A stretch of DNA of 64,000 nt from Stereum hirsutum FP-91666 SS1 (lineage: Eukaryota > Basidiomycota > Agaricomycetes > Russulales > Stereaceae). The notes beneath the pieces were generated by a model. It ran no database searches and was not told the DNA's origin. It saw only the letters and a program-made list of their open reading frames with translations. The position numbers and the translations under genes were made by a program. Of the stretch, positions 46,201 to 57,156 are shown piece after piece. The first letter of the stretch is position 1; the number at the start of each line of letters is the position of its first letter. The stretch lies in assembly GCF_000264905.1 (NCBI RefSeq), contig NW_006763142.1, forward strand, positions 1,042,597 through 1,106,596, in the 5' to 3' direction.

Positions 46201-46700
46201 AGCAGGATACACCTGCACCACGGCCGTCCGGTCAGGATCTCCCTTCAACAGTGCAAGATGTACCTCTTCCAGACCCATCATCTCGGGACGCCTCCTCTAC
46301 CAATCCCAATCAACTGCCCCCAAAAGCGCCACGATGGACGCGTGCAGAGCGGAAGGCAAGACGGGAAGCAGAGAAGGCCACAGTCATAGTTGCTTCCGAA
46401 GTGGCGTCGACGAGTCAGGAACATTCCACCGCGCAGGAGACACTACATCCCGACCCTTCTACTGACCAGCCGTCGAAGAAAAAACAACTGCCGGGTGGGG
46501 AGAAGAAGGCCAAGCGGGAGGAGAAAAAGACTGACGTCGTCCTCGCTTCCGAAGTGGGTGGGACAGATGAGCAAGGGTCTCGTTCGAGCTCTGTGCCCCC
46601 TCGGAAGAAAAATAAAAAGAAGAAGAAAGCTGCGACGGATGGAGTGTTAGTTGGTGAAAGGCCGGAAATTTCGCAGGCGCCGAATGCTCAGGCGTCGTAG
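40217..46700 (+). CDS. Cid1/TUT-like nucleotidyltransferase with duplicated module
   Basis: This is a very large non-canonical poly(A)/poly(U) polymerase family protein. The active-looking module is C-terminal: FGSTQYGTDSAGSDLDLVVI (GS...DLD, two catalytic Asp), IHCDININDRLGVKNTEL (third Asp), VLRPLLSAIKKWA, and the PAP-associated part FYYWGHEHRYGDDLVSIRHG, then a closing DPFIAQKNVTSAIR. An N-terminal module repeats the same order in degenerate form: KYGQDIYGPPLELYIV, LLRAGF, FHLTLPG, REFLGLLQIWVRSWG, LGAFFGWFCDLKLHV and LPDPFVPSHNLASHISR. Its catalytic carboxylates are replaced. Between them are Thr-rich and Arg/Ser-rich linkers. A low-complexity, Lys-rich tail of about 500 residues contains two tandem duplications. 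The start at 40217 gives an Arg-rich presequence-like MRLVRALSTTIRRVYVH; a later Met is possible. About 11 introns. That it is one gene is inferred from continuous frames and the repeated domain order. Confidence 0.82.
42653..42682 (+). repeat. (GCGGAT)n coding microsatellite
   Basis: GATGCG units encode an Asp-Ala run (DADADADAD) in the linker between the two modules of the TUT-like protein. Confidence 0.85.
45501..45782 (+). repeat. Tandem duplication, 141-bp unit, in the TUT-like tail
   Basis: Two in-frame copies, 45501-45641 and 45642-45782, each encode 47 residues with shared anchors GQS-LP-KEGE, PSTSTV, AK-PVE-P and SPPKSS. Copies have diverged by many substitutions but kept length and frame. 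Confidence 0.85.
45909..46319 (+). repeat. Tandem duplication, about 205-bp unit, in the TUT-like tail
   Basis: Two in-frame copies, 45909-46115 and 46116-46319, encode 68-69 residues each, sharing QPSSSAGPSR, ADKAKAK-VDVQQ, PRPSGQDLPS and SSRDA/TARDA-STN. A small in-frame length difference separates them. Confidence 0.85.
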
Positions 46701-47015
46701 CCTCGGCTTTGTAGCATGTTCGAGTTTAGCGAAGGTTTCTCGCTTTGAACGTCCTTGCATTCAATCCACAGGACTTCAGGTTGTTCATTGTTCAGGACCA
46801 TCTTGTTGCTTTCGATCGCTTTGTTCAGTGCATTCGATTCGTGGTATCACAACTATCTATAGATTCTCTTTCAGCTCTCGAGCATAATCGCATGCATACA
46901 TCCCATTTGTACATACAACAGCACTTTACATCCATCACAATTGACCGCACCGGTGGCAATGAAACATCATCGTAAAGAAACTATGCACAATCGACTGTGC
47001 TCCATCCTTCGAACA
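46701..47015. other. Intergenic region between convergent genes
   Basis: This is the shared 3' flank of the TUT-like gene (+) and an F-box gene (-). Nothing else is seen. Confidence 0.5.
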
Positions 47016-48235
47016 TCAATCATGAATCATGAACCCGGTCGGTTGCGGCGGTCTCATAGCAGACAAAGAATGTACTAGCAATGGGAAAGAAGAAATCGGA
47101 AACGCTTCGATGACATCCGAGCCCCTGAATGCCTCCCTCCCATCCCAACGAACTAATTTCTGCCAGTCCTCTAGAGACGGGCACCTCATATTAGGCAACC
47201 ACACGATTCCTTCCTCAACCGCGATAGGCTCCAGATCTAGATCTAAGGAGGTCGAGTCAAACGGAGTCCCTGAGCTGGAGAAGTACTGTTGGCAGACGAT
47301 GCGGCGAAGGTTTGATGGAAGTTGGAGTGATGGAGAGGAGGGAATGGAGACCTTGGGGGTGGTGAGCTCGCTCTTGCGCAAGTGTCCAATGGCGTCCCTG
47401 CCATGCTTCAGACCAGCGCTGTATCGGAACGAGTAGAAGTCGAAGAGGCCAGAGATCATGAGGGTCTTCAGAGAGGGAAGGGCGCGGGCGATGGAGGCAA
47501 TGGCGTGTACTTCCGAATCCTCTTCTATATCACTGTCCTTATCAACGTCGTCGTCGTCGTCGTCGTCACTATCCGGGGCAAAATATGCGGCGTACTCGCC
47601 CTTTCTGGACGGCGGGGTGCGAAATTTCGCGGACAGGTGCATTGTGCGCAACGAAGGCATCTGTATCTCCGTCACGGTTTTTGCGGGGATTTCAACGAGA
47701 TGATGGACACGAAGTGTGAGCGATTGGAGAAACGGAAGTGGTGTGAGGAATATGCTGGAGAGTAGAGCGGGTCTGCGCATTTCGAGAGGGGTGGCCACGG
47801 ACGGATACGTGTGGAAGAGGGTACAGCTCAGTGTGTGGAGTGTTGGCGAGACGAGACGAAGGAGCTCGAGGAATACGAATGCGTCTGGTTCGTCAGGCGG
47901 GGCGTTCGGTGGCCTAAGTGTCGTGGCCGGGTAGTCAGGAAAAGTGTCCTTCCGGTAAGGTGAGAAATTGCCAACCTCTTGTAATCAAAAAAATGCAGCT
48001 CCCGAACGTAACCTCGTCTCTCAGGATGGTCCGTAATTCTCAGCATGAGTCGATTGAGCTGAACCGAAGATGATACGGTGAAGGATCGAAATCGGATAGG
48101 TTCCATGACCTGGAAGAATTGCGTGTTGACGAGCGACAACGAGCGTAAAGCCTCCTTGGTTACTTCACCGGCATCTTCGACCACGAATTCGAAGATGCGC
48201 GTGAGCAACTCGGGAGCTAGGTGGTTGAGGGTCAT
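47016..48235 (-). CDS. F-box protein with acidic insert
   Basis: The N-terminus (MTLNHLAPELLTRIFEFVV ... LRSLSLVNTQFFQVMEPIRF) is an F-box-like domain that would bind Skp1, making this a likely substrate-recruiting subunit of an SCF ubiquitin ligase. The C-terminal 300 residues contain leucine-rich, F-box/LRR-like stretches (LPFLQSLTLRVHHLVEIP, MPSLRTMHLSAKF, ALPSLKTLMISGLFDF). They are interrupted by a strongly acidic run of Asp residues (DSDDDDDDDVDKDSDIEED). One intron near 47910-47980 joins the two parts. The target protein is unknown. It is divergent from another F-box gene at 49002, a common arrangement in agaricomycetes, where F-box genes are numerous. Confidence 0.8.
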
Positions 48236-49001
48236 CTGCAGTACAGTAAGTACATCGATAATGAGGTCGAGAGTACTTTAGAGACAACCATGCCCGCACA
48301 ATGAGACTCACCTTAAACACAAAGGGGGTTGTGCAAGAGTACAGATATACGCGACTCCTTGTGAAGAGCCTGCTTCAATCGAACAGAGACACACGTGCCC
48401 GCTCTTGCAGAGAACTGGTACGGCGAGACAGGGACGGACAACGACTCGACTCGAGTCACAAGGTTACAGGCGCACGAGTCCAGCATCCATCAAAGTATGT
48501 ACGGTGAGCCTAGGCCACGAAGAGAAAACCAACCACAAATGGCAGGACAAAGGACCTGTGTCCTATTCTGTTGAGGACGATGTAATATTCTTTTCGAGTT
48601 GAACCTTGGGCGAGATATTTATGTGTGGTTTCGAACTCAGCTTCGGTGTCTGCCGGTAAACAGTGAACCACTCCACGTCTTCTCTCATCTTTCGATGCAT
48701 GCATGAGGACGCGCCTTACCCTCTACACGTCTTGCTCAAATTGTGCGTCTTCTTTCTCTCTACATCTGGTTATGATTTGTTTCACAGTGGCTGACTCTAC
48801 AACGCTATCAGACTCAGACGGCGCGACGGTGACTCCTGGGTTAATTCAGGGTCCTTACACTGGTGCGTGCTTCAACGGGCAATACTTTGATACCAGAAGT
48901 CACTGACAAAAATGAGCTCCATTTAGATACCGGTCATTGACATATACTGCAAGTCTCTCTAGGGTTAACAGAGCTTCTGCCACACCAAGTCGGGCATATC
49001 A
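48236..49001. other. Divergent intergenic region between F-box genes
   Basis: It should hold both promoters. Small open frames have no motif. I see no RNA gene. Confidence 0.45.
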
Positions 49002-50744
49002 ATGTCCCTCTCACCAATATCTCGTCTGCCAGACGACGCGCTCATCGAGATTTTTCAGTACCATATCCCCAGCAATCTGATTGGCGTCGACTCGTGGAAT
49101 AGTACCTGGATGAGCATCATTCACGTCTGCCGCCGTTGGCGCCAAATCTTATTGGACTTCGGTCCTATTTGGACCAACATCATCTCGACATTTCCTGATC
49201 TCGCAGAGTTCATGATCAAAAACTCGAAGGAGCTTCCCCTCTCCCTAAACCTCGACATGACTGCTCTCACTCACTCAAGCGCTTGGGCGCGTAGATTTGT
49301 CAAACCTATCAGCTCGCGCATTCATTCCTTGAGGATGTCATACACTTCTTCGACAGCGATGGGCCGAATGCTCGACACTTTTCGCGATCATCACGCACCA
49401 ATCTTGACGTCCTTGACAATCTGCTGCCATGCGATCATGGACTACGAGCGCTTGTTGATACCCACGGATTTCCTCAACCTGGATTTCCCATCCCTCACGA
49501 CATTATTTTTGTATGACTGCTCATTCGTATCGTCACCGACGATGCCTTTCGCTAAAAACCTTACGAATCTGTCAATTCGCTGCGACAAAGTTAAAACGAT
49601 CATACCGCTGCTTCAGCATACCCCATCTCTCGGAAAGCTTGCTATCACGATAGAAGAAAAACCGAGCAGTGGAGCGGCACACATTCCCTTCGTAGCCAAT
49701 CCTAGTTCCGCTCAAATATCTCTGCCTTCCCTGGGCATGCTGCGCTTCCAAGGTCCACCTGCACAATACGTACGTTTACTCGGTCATATTTCCCTCCCCG
49801 CCAGAACAATCATGGATCTCGATCTTTCTCCGCCTCTTGAAGTTCTCGATGGTTTAACGAACGAGTACAATGGTGTACTCTCCTTCGACGGCCAGGCATG
49901 GAAAGCGGTCTTTTCAAGCCTCGAGTCCCAATACACACGCCACCAAGATGAATGTGGACTTCCCTTCCGACATGTATCCTTAGATATAACCGACGATGAC
50001 CACTATCAGGTCATGCGGTTCTGCGCCTTCACAACCGACCCTAACGATACATTACCCCCCGATAGCCTGTCCGCTACTTCTTTTTTGGGACGAAGCACCA
50101 TTCAGCCCGACTTCACGCTTTCGTGGAACACTGGAGACGAAAGCCGTGGGGATTTGAGCGGCTTTTCATGCCAACTCGCTCATCTCATATGGGAAAAACT
50201 TCCGTTGGATTTCGTCACCGGCATCAGTTCTACTATCGTCACGGACGCACCGTGTTATGTACGCCTATGGTTTAATATTCTGCTGAACACCCCTTTGCTC
50301 GAATCCCTCTTCGTCGACCCCGAATCTGCCGCCTCCATCTGCATTTTCCTCGAAACCGCTTCGGACTTCAAGAAAGTGGCGTCTGCGATTCCCCAGGACT
50401 ATCAAAAGCTGCCTCCGTTCGTGAGGATCATGATGACTCGGTCTATCACCGCAGCTGCTGTCCGCAAGGCCCACACTCACCTCAACAGCCTTCACACCCT
50501 TGTGATTGACGGGACTGACTTATACATGGAAACGATCGACGGCGCGCTGGGCTTTGCGCTTCAACAGAGAGACGATGCGGGCCTGCCCAGACTATCTCTC
50601 CTCTCATTCAAGGGGTGTAAGGTCGGAGTAGCGGATTTGACGGAGCTGCAGGGTCTGGTAGATCGGGTGGTGTGGGGTCCAGAATGTTTGGCTGAAACAG
50701 ATGGGGAGGTTCCGGGGGAAGATAGCGAAGATGATGAGGTTTAG
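49002..50744 (+). CDS. F-box protein (agaricomycete type), single exon
   Basis: This is a 580-residue protein in a single exon. The F-box is at the N-terminus: ISRLPDDALIEIFQYHIPS, then WMSIIHVCRRWRQILLDFGPIW, the standard agaricomycete arrangement (LPDE-L-EIF ... VCRRWR-I ... P-LW). The rest contains irregular leucine-rich strands (LNLDFPSLTTLFLYDCSF, AKNLTNLSIRC, HTPSLGKLAITIEE, LHTLVIDGTDL, LPRLSLLSFKGCKVG) that would fold as a solenoid for target binding. It ends in an acidic tail (GEDSEDDEV). Expected role: substrate receptor of an SCF ubiquitin ligase. The start at 49002 is the only Met before the F-box. Confidence 0.9.
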   Translation: MSLSPISRLPDDALIEIFQYHIPSNLIGVDSWNSTWMSIIHVCRRWRQILLDFGPIWTNIISTFPDLAEFMIKNSKELPLSLNLDMTALTHSSAWARRFVKPISSRIHSLRMSYTSSTAMGRMLDTFRDHHAPILTSLTICCHAIMDYERLLIPTDFLNLDFPSLTTLFLYDCSFVSSPTMPFAKNLTNLSIRCDKVKTIIPLLQHTPSLGKLAITIEEKPSSGAAHIPFVANPSSAQISLPSLGMLRFQGPPAQYVRLLGHISLPARTIMDLDLSPPLEVLDGLTNEYNGVLSFDGQAWKAVFSSLESQYTRHQDECGLPFRHVSLDITDDDHYQVMRFCAFTTDPNDTLPPDSLSATSFLGRSTIQPDFTLSWNTGDESRGDLSGFSCQLAHLIWEKLPLDFVTGISSTIVTDAPCYVRLWFNILLNTPLLESLFVDPESAASICIFLETASDFKKVASAIPQDYQKLPPFVRIMMTRSITAAAVRKAHTHLNSLHTLVIDGTDLYMETIDGALGFALQQRDDAGLPRLSLLSFKGCKVGVADLTELQGLVDRVVWGPECLAETDGEVPGEDSEDDEV

Positions 50745-51360
50745 TTTTGTGGGTTGCAAAAATTTCCCTTGGATTGCTGATTTCGTCTACTCGGACGGAA
50801 CAATCCCATCTCTGTATCTCTCACCGTGGTTCTAGACTTTTCGAAGGATGATTCGAGGCATGGCCTGACCCCGGGATGTCATTATTCTTTTCTTGTCCTC
50901 CAACGTACCGTTTCCCTGTTTCCTGATGCTCTCCCTTGTTCGCTATTTACGTTCGTGGCAAGTGAGATACGTATATTACGATACACCCGAATAATTTTGA
51001 CGGTTGGACTCTGCTTCCACTGTAATACGGACAGGGAGACCAGGCTCACGCACGGACTCGGATAGGGGAAAGGAAAGGAGTTGTGTGGCACAAGTGCGCC
51101 ACTCGTCCTGCGTCATCGGCGCTTATCTAGACTCTGTTCCGCTCGAGCGCTTATTCTACCCTTTGGTCTGCGCATCCACCGTGTCTGTGGCTCTTCGTCT
51201 CTACCTCACGCGACCTTCAATACCCACCGTAAAGACTACGCACGACTGCGCCATATACATTCACTGACTCGAACGTCGAACACCGAGCCGAAGAATATCT
51301 CGTTCTTATACAAAGACCAACCTCGCTTCCGCCTTTGGGCGTAGAGCACCACAGTCCCCA
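50745..51360. other. Intergenic region
   Basis: This is the 3' flank of the F-box gene and promoter of the TMEM184-family gene. No gene is recognised. Confidence 0.5.
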
Positions 51361-54300
51361 ATGGCCTCCGAGCCCTTTCAGCTTACAACGCCCTTATCCT
51401 TCTCCAGTGTTTTTTCACCGGTGGTAAATAGCCTATCTAATTATGCTCAACCACTGATATCACCTGCCGACAACGACCCAACGGAGTCTGGCGGTACTGG
51501 TTCTGCCCTACCGAAATCAATCCTCATTGCGGCCGGACTGGCGACGGTGTTTGCGACGGTGGTGTCGACAATGTCTGTGTTTCTTCACCTGAAGAACTAT
51601 AGGAAGCCTATATTGCAACGGTACGTTCTACGAGCGATTCATCCGTCTTTCTTTGCACCGTGTAGGGAGAGCAGCTCGCACTGAGGAATGTGCGAACACT
51701 GTTACTCTGTCAATTCAAGGCAAGGGAGACCTGAGACCTTCCTCTGGTTGACGGGTATGCATGATATGTATGACAGACGTCATTGAGAACCGTTGGCCTT
51801 CCCTGATTCGTGGTCAGCGGCGCATTTCGCATTTTTTGCCTACAGAGGCGAGGGGGTTTACTAGTGCTGCTTAACTTCATGACGCAAGTCATGAGAGTTT
51901 CTTGCGCTCGAGCGAACAATCTGATGAAGTCAGTGACTCTGTTATGCTCACCGTTGCTTCGCCACAGTAGCTCCCTGCTGAAATTCACCATATATTCCAC
52001 TCGGCTGCATGAATTGGCACCCCGCGCCACAATTTGGTCAAGGGTAATGAGCGATGACGCGTTTGAACTCGTTGTGGACAGGTTCCCGTGTCTTCTTTAG
52101 GAAGGGAGGCTGACAAAAGGAGCCAGAACTCTTGATGCCGCAGAAGCATTTGAACGACGCACACTTAGGTAGAGTTCCGTCCCAGCGAACGCCTGCATCA
52201 TTTGATGTTGCATGCCCGGCCCCGTTTTTGTGAGTGCATAGGCGTTTGGTTCAAGCAGAGAGCATCTTCGGAAGGGTCTGTCGCTAGTCTAATGAGATTT
52301 GCTTCACCCATGCATCATCGAACCCAGAGACACCATAGGTGCTCCAGGAAAGGCATTTAGCTCTGCAGGCCAGTCGTACAGATGTTTCTCTTCTCTTCCA
52401 GTCTAAAATCCTGCTTGTTCTGTTACCTGTCTCTTCCCTCATGGTGCTGACCGCTGCTCCGCCTCCCCAGGAATATATGTGTACTGACCATTAAATTCCA
52501 CTTACAGAATGGTCATTCGAATAATGATCATGGTACCGCTCTATGGCATCTCCTCGCTTATCTCACTCTTCTCACTTGAGGCTGCATTCTTCATCGATGT
52601 GATCCGTGATATCTACGAGGTATGTAGCCTACTCCCACTCATAATACGACAAACTGACGATGTGGCGTTGTTTGGTAGGCATTCGTCATATACTGTTTCT
52701 TCAATCTCCTGTTATCTTACCTGGGCGGTGAAAGATCTCTCCTCATCCTTGTACATGGCCGGGCGCCAAAGTCGCCCCCTATCCCCTTCAATATTTTCAA
52801 GCGCGAGTTCGACGTCAGTGATCCTTACACATTCCTCTTCCTTAAGCGGGGCATTCTTCGTGAGTCTTCTCCCCCTTCTGCGTGTGGCTCCAGATCTAAT
52901 TATTTGACACAGAATACGTGCAGGTGAAACCACTACTAGCCGTCGCCACTCTGATTCTCAAGGTTGTTGGGAAATACAATGAGGGTGACTTCCGCGTCGA
53001 CTCGGGTTACCTCTATATCAGTATCATTTACAACACGAGTATCTGTCTCAGCTTGTACTGTCTTGCCATGTTCTGGCTCTGCATCTCCGAGGACCTCAAA
53101 CCATTCCGGTGCGTCTTTTCCTGTATCACCAGCAGAGTGACCAAAAATTCTGACCACCTCCATCACAGTCCGATGCCCAAATTCCTCTGCGTCAAAGGCA
53201 TCCTGTTCTTCTCCTTCTGGCAGTCCATCGTCGTCTCCCTCCTCGTCTCTGCCGGTGCCATCCGCCGTCTCGGTCCCTATACCGACAACGAACACATCTC
53301 TCTTGGTCTCACCGACACGCTCATCTGCCTCGAGATGCCCCTCTTCGCTTTGGCGCACATGTACGCCTTCTCGCACACGGATTATATCGATTCGAAGAAG
53401 AGGGTGAGTTATGTTGGGAGGATGCCGGTGTGGTATGCGCTCAGGGATGCGTTTGGGATCAAGGATGTAGTGGAGGATTCGAAGGCCACGTTAAGAGGTG
53501 AGGGGATGGATTACAGGGAGTTTGAGCCGAGTGAGGGGTTCATGCATCAGGGTGAGGGGAGGGAGAGGAGGATCAAGGCGGGGTTGAGGTATAGCAAAGG
53601 TGGGAGAGGGAAATATTGGTTACCGTTGCCTAATGGCGGGACTGGGCTTGGAGAAGGGACGAGGGCGGCACCGACGAGGTGGCAGAGAGGGATCAATAAT
53701 GTGGTGAAGAGGGTTGCCGGGGATGATCAGGCTGAAGAGGTGCACGCACCGTTGCTTGATCCGGATATTGAGGATGTTTTGCATGTGGCGGAGGATTTGA
53801 GGCCGGCGAGACGAGGTGCGGATCCAGCGGAGGGGTTGGAGTTGGAGTTTGAAGATGTGGGAGAGGGTGAAGAGGGTGAAGACGAGGAGAGGCTATACGA
53901 AGAGGCGAAACAGTATCTCTTCGGGGACTATTGTTATCCGTGTATCGACGCGAGTTCAGAGGAGGCGAGGAGAAGGATGTGGGATGAGGAAGAGAGGATA
54001 TTGAGGGATGAGAGGAGTGCGTGGTTCCATGGACGACCGGGGTCTATTCCTCCACCACGTGGACAGGCGAGCAGGAGTAGGGGGACTTATGGCGCTGTGG
54101 GTACGTCCTCGAGGTCGGAGCTGCCGACGAGGGAGAGGGGGGATTATAGGGTGGTGGATATGGGAGCGGAGAGCCTCCCGTCACCGCAGACGGATGTCAA
54201 GCTCAAGTGGACGAGATCGCCCCCGCTACAATCGCAGTCGAGATCATACGCCTCCTCCACTCCCGCCTCGCCCCAACGGGCCCTTCGACCTCCACCGACG

Positions 54301-54885
54301 ACCCGCACGCAATCTTTCTCGCAATTGAACCGTTCATCACCAGCCCCTTCACCACGCCACTCACCTCGTCCCATCTCGAAGTCGAATTCAACATCAAGCT
54401 CTACGTCTGGAAGCCTCGACTCACGTGGATTAGCCAAAGCAAGAGTGACACCTCCAGGTCAATCACCTCGACCAGACGCAGTCGATCTAGTCGTAGAAGA
54501 CGATGAAGCTGCTGAAGAAGACATGATGAACGAACGTCGACGTGGAGAACCCGCCGTCCGCGGTAGTGGACTCCGGAAAGTCTACCGACGTCGATACCTC
54601 GCCGCCTCGGGGGACGAAGTTGAAGAGGACGTGGAGGGTGAGGATTACGAAGATCATGACAATAGCCCAGGTGTGCAGAGGGAGTGGGGAAGGGAGAGTA
54701 AGCAGGAATTGGAGGAGGAGGATGAAAGGAGAGGGCCGAAGGACGAGGGTGAGGTGGAGAGGCTGGAGGAGGATGCGACGGTGGCGAGGGCGTCGTTACC
54801 GCCGCCGCATGCGAGGTTGGATGTGGGTGGACATGGAGCGGGTGGGGCGTTGGATAGGTGGGACGAAGAGAATCCCTGGGCTTGA
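51361..54885 (+). CDS. TMEM184/Ost-alpha family membrane protein (DUF300)
   Basis: This is a seven-helix protein of the organic-solute-transporter-alpha/TMEM184/LAZ1 family; members sit in vacuolar or endosomal membranes. The first exon has a soluble head, then helix 1 (SILIAAGLATVFATVVSTM) and HLKNYRKPILQR. The second begins MVIRIMIMVPLYGISSLISL, exactly the family's 'QR-IVRI--MVP-YAI-S' junction. Next are IYEAFVIYCFFNLLLSYLGG, ERSLLILVHGRAPKSPP, and FLKRGILQYVQVKPLLAV, then helices in IYNTSICLSLYCLAMFWLC, ILFFSFWQSIVVSLLVSAG and MPLFALAHMYAFSHTDYI. About 450 polar residues follow, starting with the fungal DAFGIKDVVEDS and ending in an acidic, Ser/Pro-rich tail. The intron between exons 1 and 2 (about 51621-52507) is near 890 nt, far longer than others here. 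Confidence 0.9.
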
Positions 54886-55222
54886 TCCCGGCCCTCACTT
54901 TTCTACTGGTTCAACGTGCTATGCGTGGGTGGTGCCAGTCAAGAAGTATCGACGATTTTCGCTCTGAGTGGGTTGTCTAGGGATAGAAAGCGCGTATGTT
55001 ATTGTCTCAATGCTTTGGTTACACACGGTGGATTGATTTGCAAGTCTCGCTATCTTGATGTACAGTATCGTATCAATTCATGTATTCGCTGGACTGGGTT
55101 TCGCAATTTATTTACGACCGTTGACGACCCAATTTACATTATCTCTTCTCATGAGCCAAAGGCGTAGAGAAACGCGTAGAAGGGTGTAACGGAGGCCAGC
55201 CTCTTTCCGCTTCCACGTAGAA
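54886..55222. other. Intergenic region between convergent genes
   Basis: This is the shared 3' flank of the TMEM184-family gene (+) and the second DUF6533-type gene (-). Nothing else is seen. Confidence 0.5.
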
Positions 55223-57156
55223 TCATCTCGTTCCCGAAGCGTTATCTTCTTCGTCGCTAGGACCCCAAAGGCTTGGAAGATCCTCCAGGAAACTCTCCTC
55301 CCCATCGAAGGCGAGGGCGATAGGGAGGCTGTAGCCCATCGAGGCAAGCGTTGTCCTAGTGTTGGCTGTTTTCATCGCGGTTCTCGTCTCTGGACGAGAA
55401 ATACAGAGCTCGGAGTTTGAATTGCCAGCGATCTTTTTGACTGCAGCGTTATATATCGGTTTCGAAGGTCCGATTCTGATGTGAGGCGGTCCCTGCTCGT
55501 CCAGAGCCGGAGCGGACACTGGAGGCCCCCAAGTCCTCGATGTGGAGGGTCGATGCCCGGACGGCTCGAATTGGCGCAGGTTGAGAACCAGACGGTTGAC
55601 AAGCATGCTCGGCAAGCTATCGACAGTTCAAGTGTGCAGCATGGTCAATCAGAAGGCGATGATGGTCATTAGAGAAGGGACAACGAACACCGTGAAGAAG
55701 GTGGGTACGCTGCTCCCCAAGGAAACTTTTGCAAACTGCGTTGCGACCATAAATGTCGGTGCACTCAGAAATTAGACTGAACTTACGTCGCGACTGAACA
55801 TTGTATCCTTTGGGTTCGATTCAGCCGGTGTTAGCGATGTAGTGCAATGAGCAGTGAAAGGAGGCGGCTTACAAGGTCCAGGAAACATTGTATAAGATTT
55901 ATCAGAAGTACCGCTCTGAACATATATAGTGTAAGTACAGTAAGGCCGTCAGTTTTATCCAAATCGTTGGTACCTGAGGGTGACAATACTGACGCATAAT
56001 AGAGGAGCCCTGGAGTGGCCCAGGTGATTAGATGGAGTTTGAACAACTGTGAGAAGTTGGAAGACAAGCATACGTACCGTCACGTAGTATCAGCTGGGTG
56101 ATGCTATGTTGCTGCATGCGGCGCATGTCTACTGTGTGACGGAGAGTCCTCTTGATCGTTAAAAGAATCACCATAGTGTCAAAGACGATGGGGAGAAGAG
56201 ACCCAGACACGAGTCGAAGCAAAACTGTGTACAGGTGCGACTTCTCAAATCCGTCTGGTATTTTTGTGTCAGACAATACGTTCTTATCCCTGGGGTTCAC
56301 TGGCTATCAGAATCACTGAGATCAAAGAAGAAACATAGTGCATATTTACTGGAATAGTGTACGGCTGGTGGAGATAATGCTGCACCGTGACAGAGGGGTA
56401 AATATTGTTCCGCTCGTGGAGACTATCAAGACGAAGCTCATATACTGCATGGTATGCATTAACATTCAACAAATCATTTGGGATCATTGAGACAGCTACT
56501 CACGTAGATTTGGAGGCAGACTGATGCAAACACCAAGCTTCCGAGTATAGTGAGTACGACTGTGCTTCTGAAGTAGATGGCGAAGATCCTGTGGGCGAGG
56601 AGCACTACCGTGACGACGAACACGAATCAGTCGAATGGTCCGAGGTGAAACAGGGTGCATGACTTACAGCCCGTTGTTGTTATTGTGAAGATCATCAATG
56701 TCTGGGAGACGTAAAACAGACCATAACACCTGCGTGGTTGTGTTCAGGTATGCCAGGAGTATTGAAATATTTTCGATAGGCTTACTGTTGCTCGGAGGCA
56801 TGCGTTCCAGGAAAGCCAAAAACTATTGCGAGTACTTGGTAGAGAAATGACCCATAGCGGTTTGCGACGAACAACGCAGAACTTCCCGACGGTGGCATCA
56901 TCCAAATACGGCGAACTTCTCCAGGCAGCGTATGAAAGAATGAACAAAGCCACACAACTGCGATATAGAGGTTATAATGGTGGACAGATCTGTATTCATG
57001 GGAGCTACAGACGTACCCAGCATGCATACGTTGCCATAGTTCGTCAAGATCCTGCATGCCAAGCAGATTAGCATAAAAGTGTAGTGATTGGTTGTCAATT
57101 TTGATTACTTGCCATAGCTGTTCTTCCGAAGCAAGAGTGTACAGTGCAATCTTCAT
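55223..57156 (-). CDS. DUF6533-type seven-helix membrane protein, second copy
   Basis: This is a second member of the agaricomycete membrane family seen at 6.3-7.8 kb. The start at 57156 gives MKIALYTLASEEQLWQVIKI, a longer soluble head than the first copy. The core signature is AVVWLCSFFHTLPGEVRRIW, followed by ALFVANRYGSFLYQVLAIVF. Further helices are LMIFTITTTGLLMLLAHR, VVLTILGSLVFASVCLQI, YVSSLISVILIASE, and LLRLVSGSLLPIVFDTMVIL followed by RTLRHTVDM. The membrane part ends with NRLVLNLRQFE, as in the family, and a polar tail runs to the stop. Exon limits near 55615-55900 are uncertain. The two copies are about 48 kb apart and diverged, so they are not a recent tandem duplication. Confidence 0.75.
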
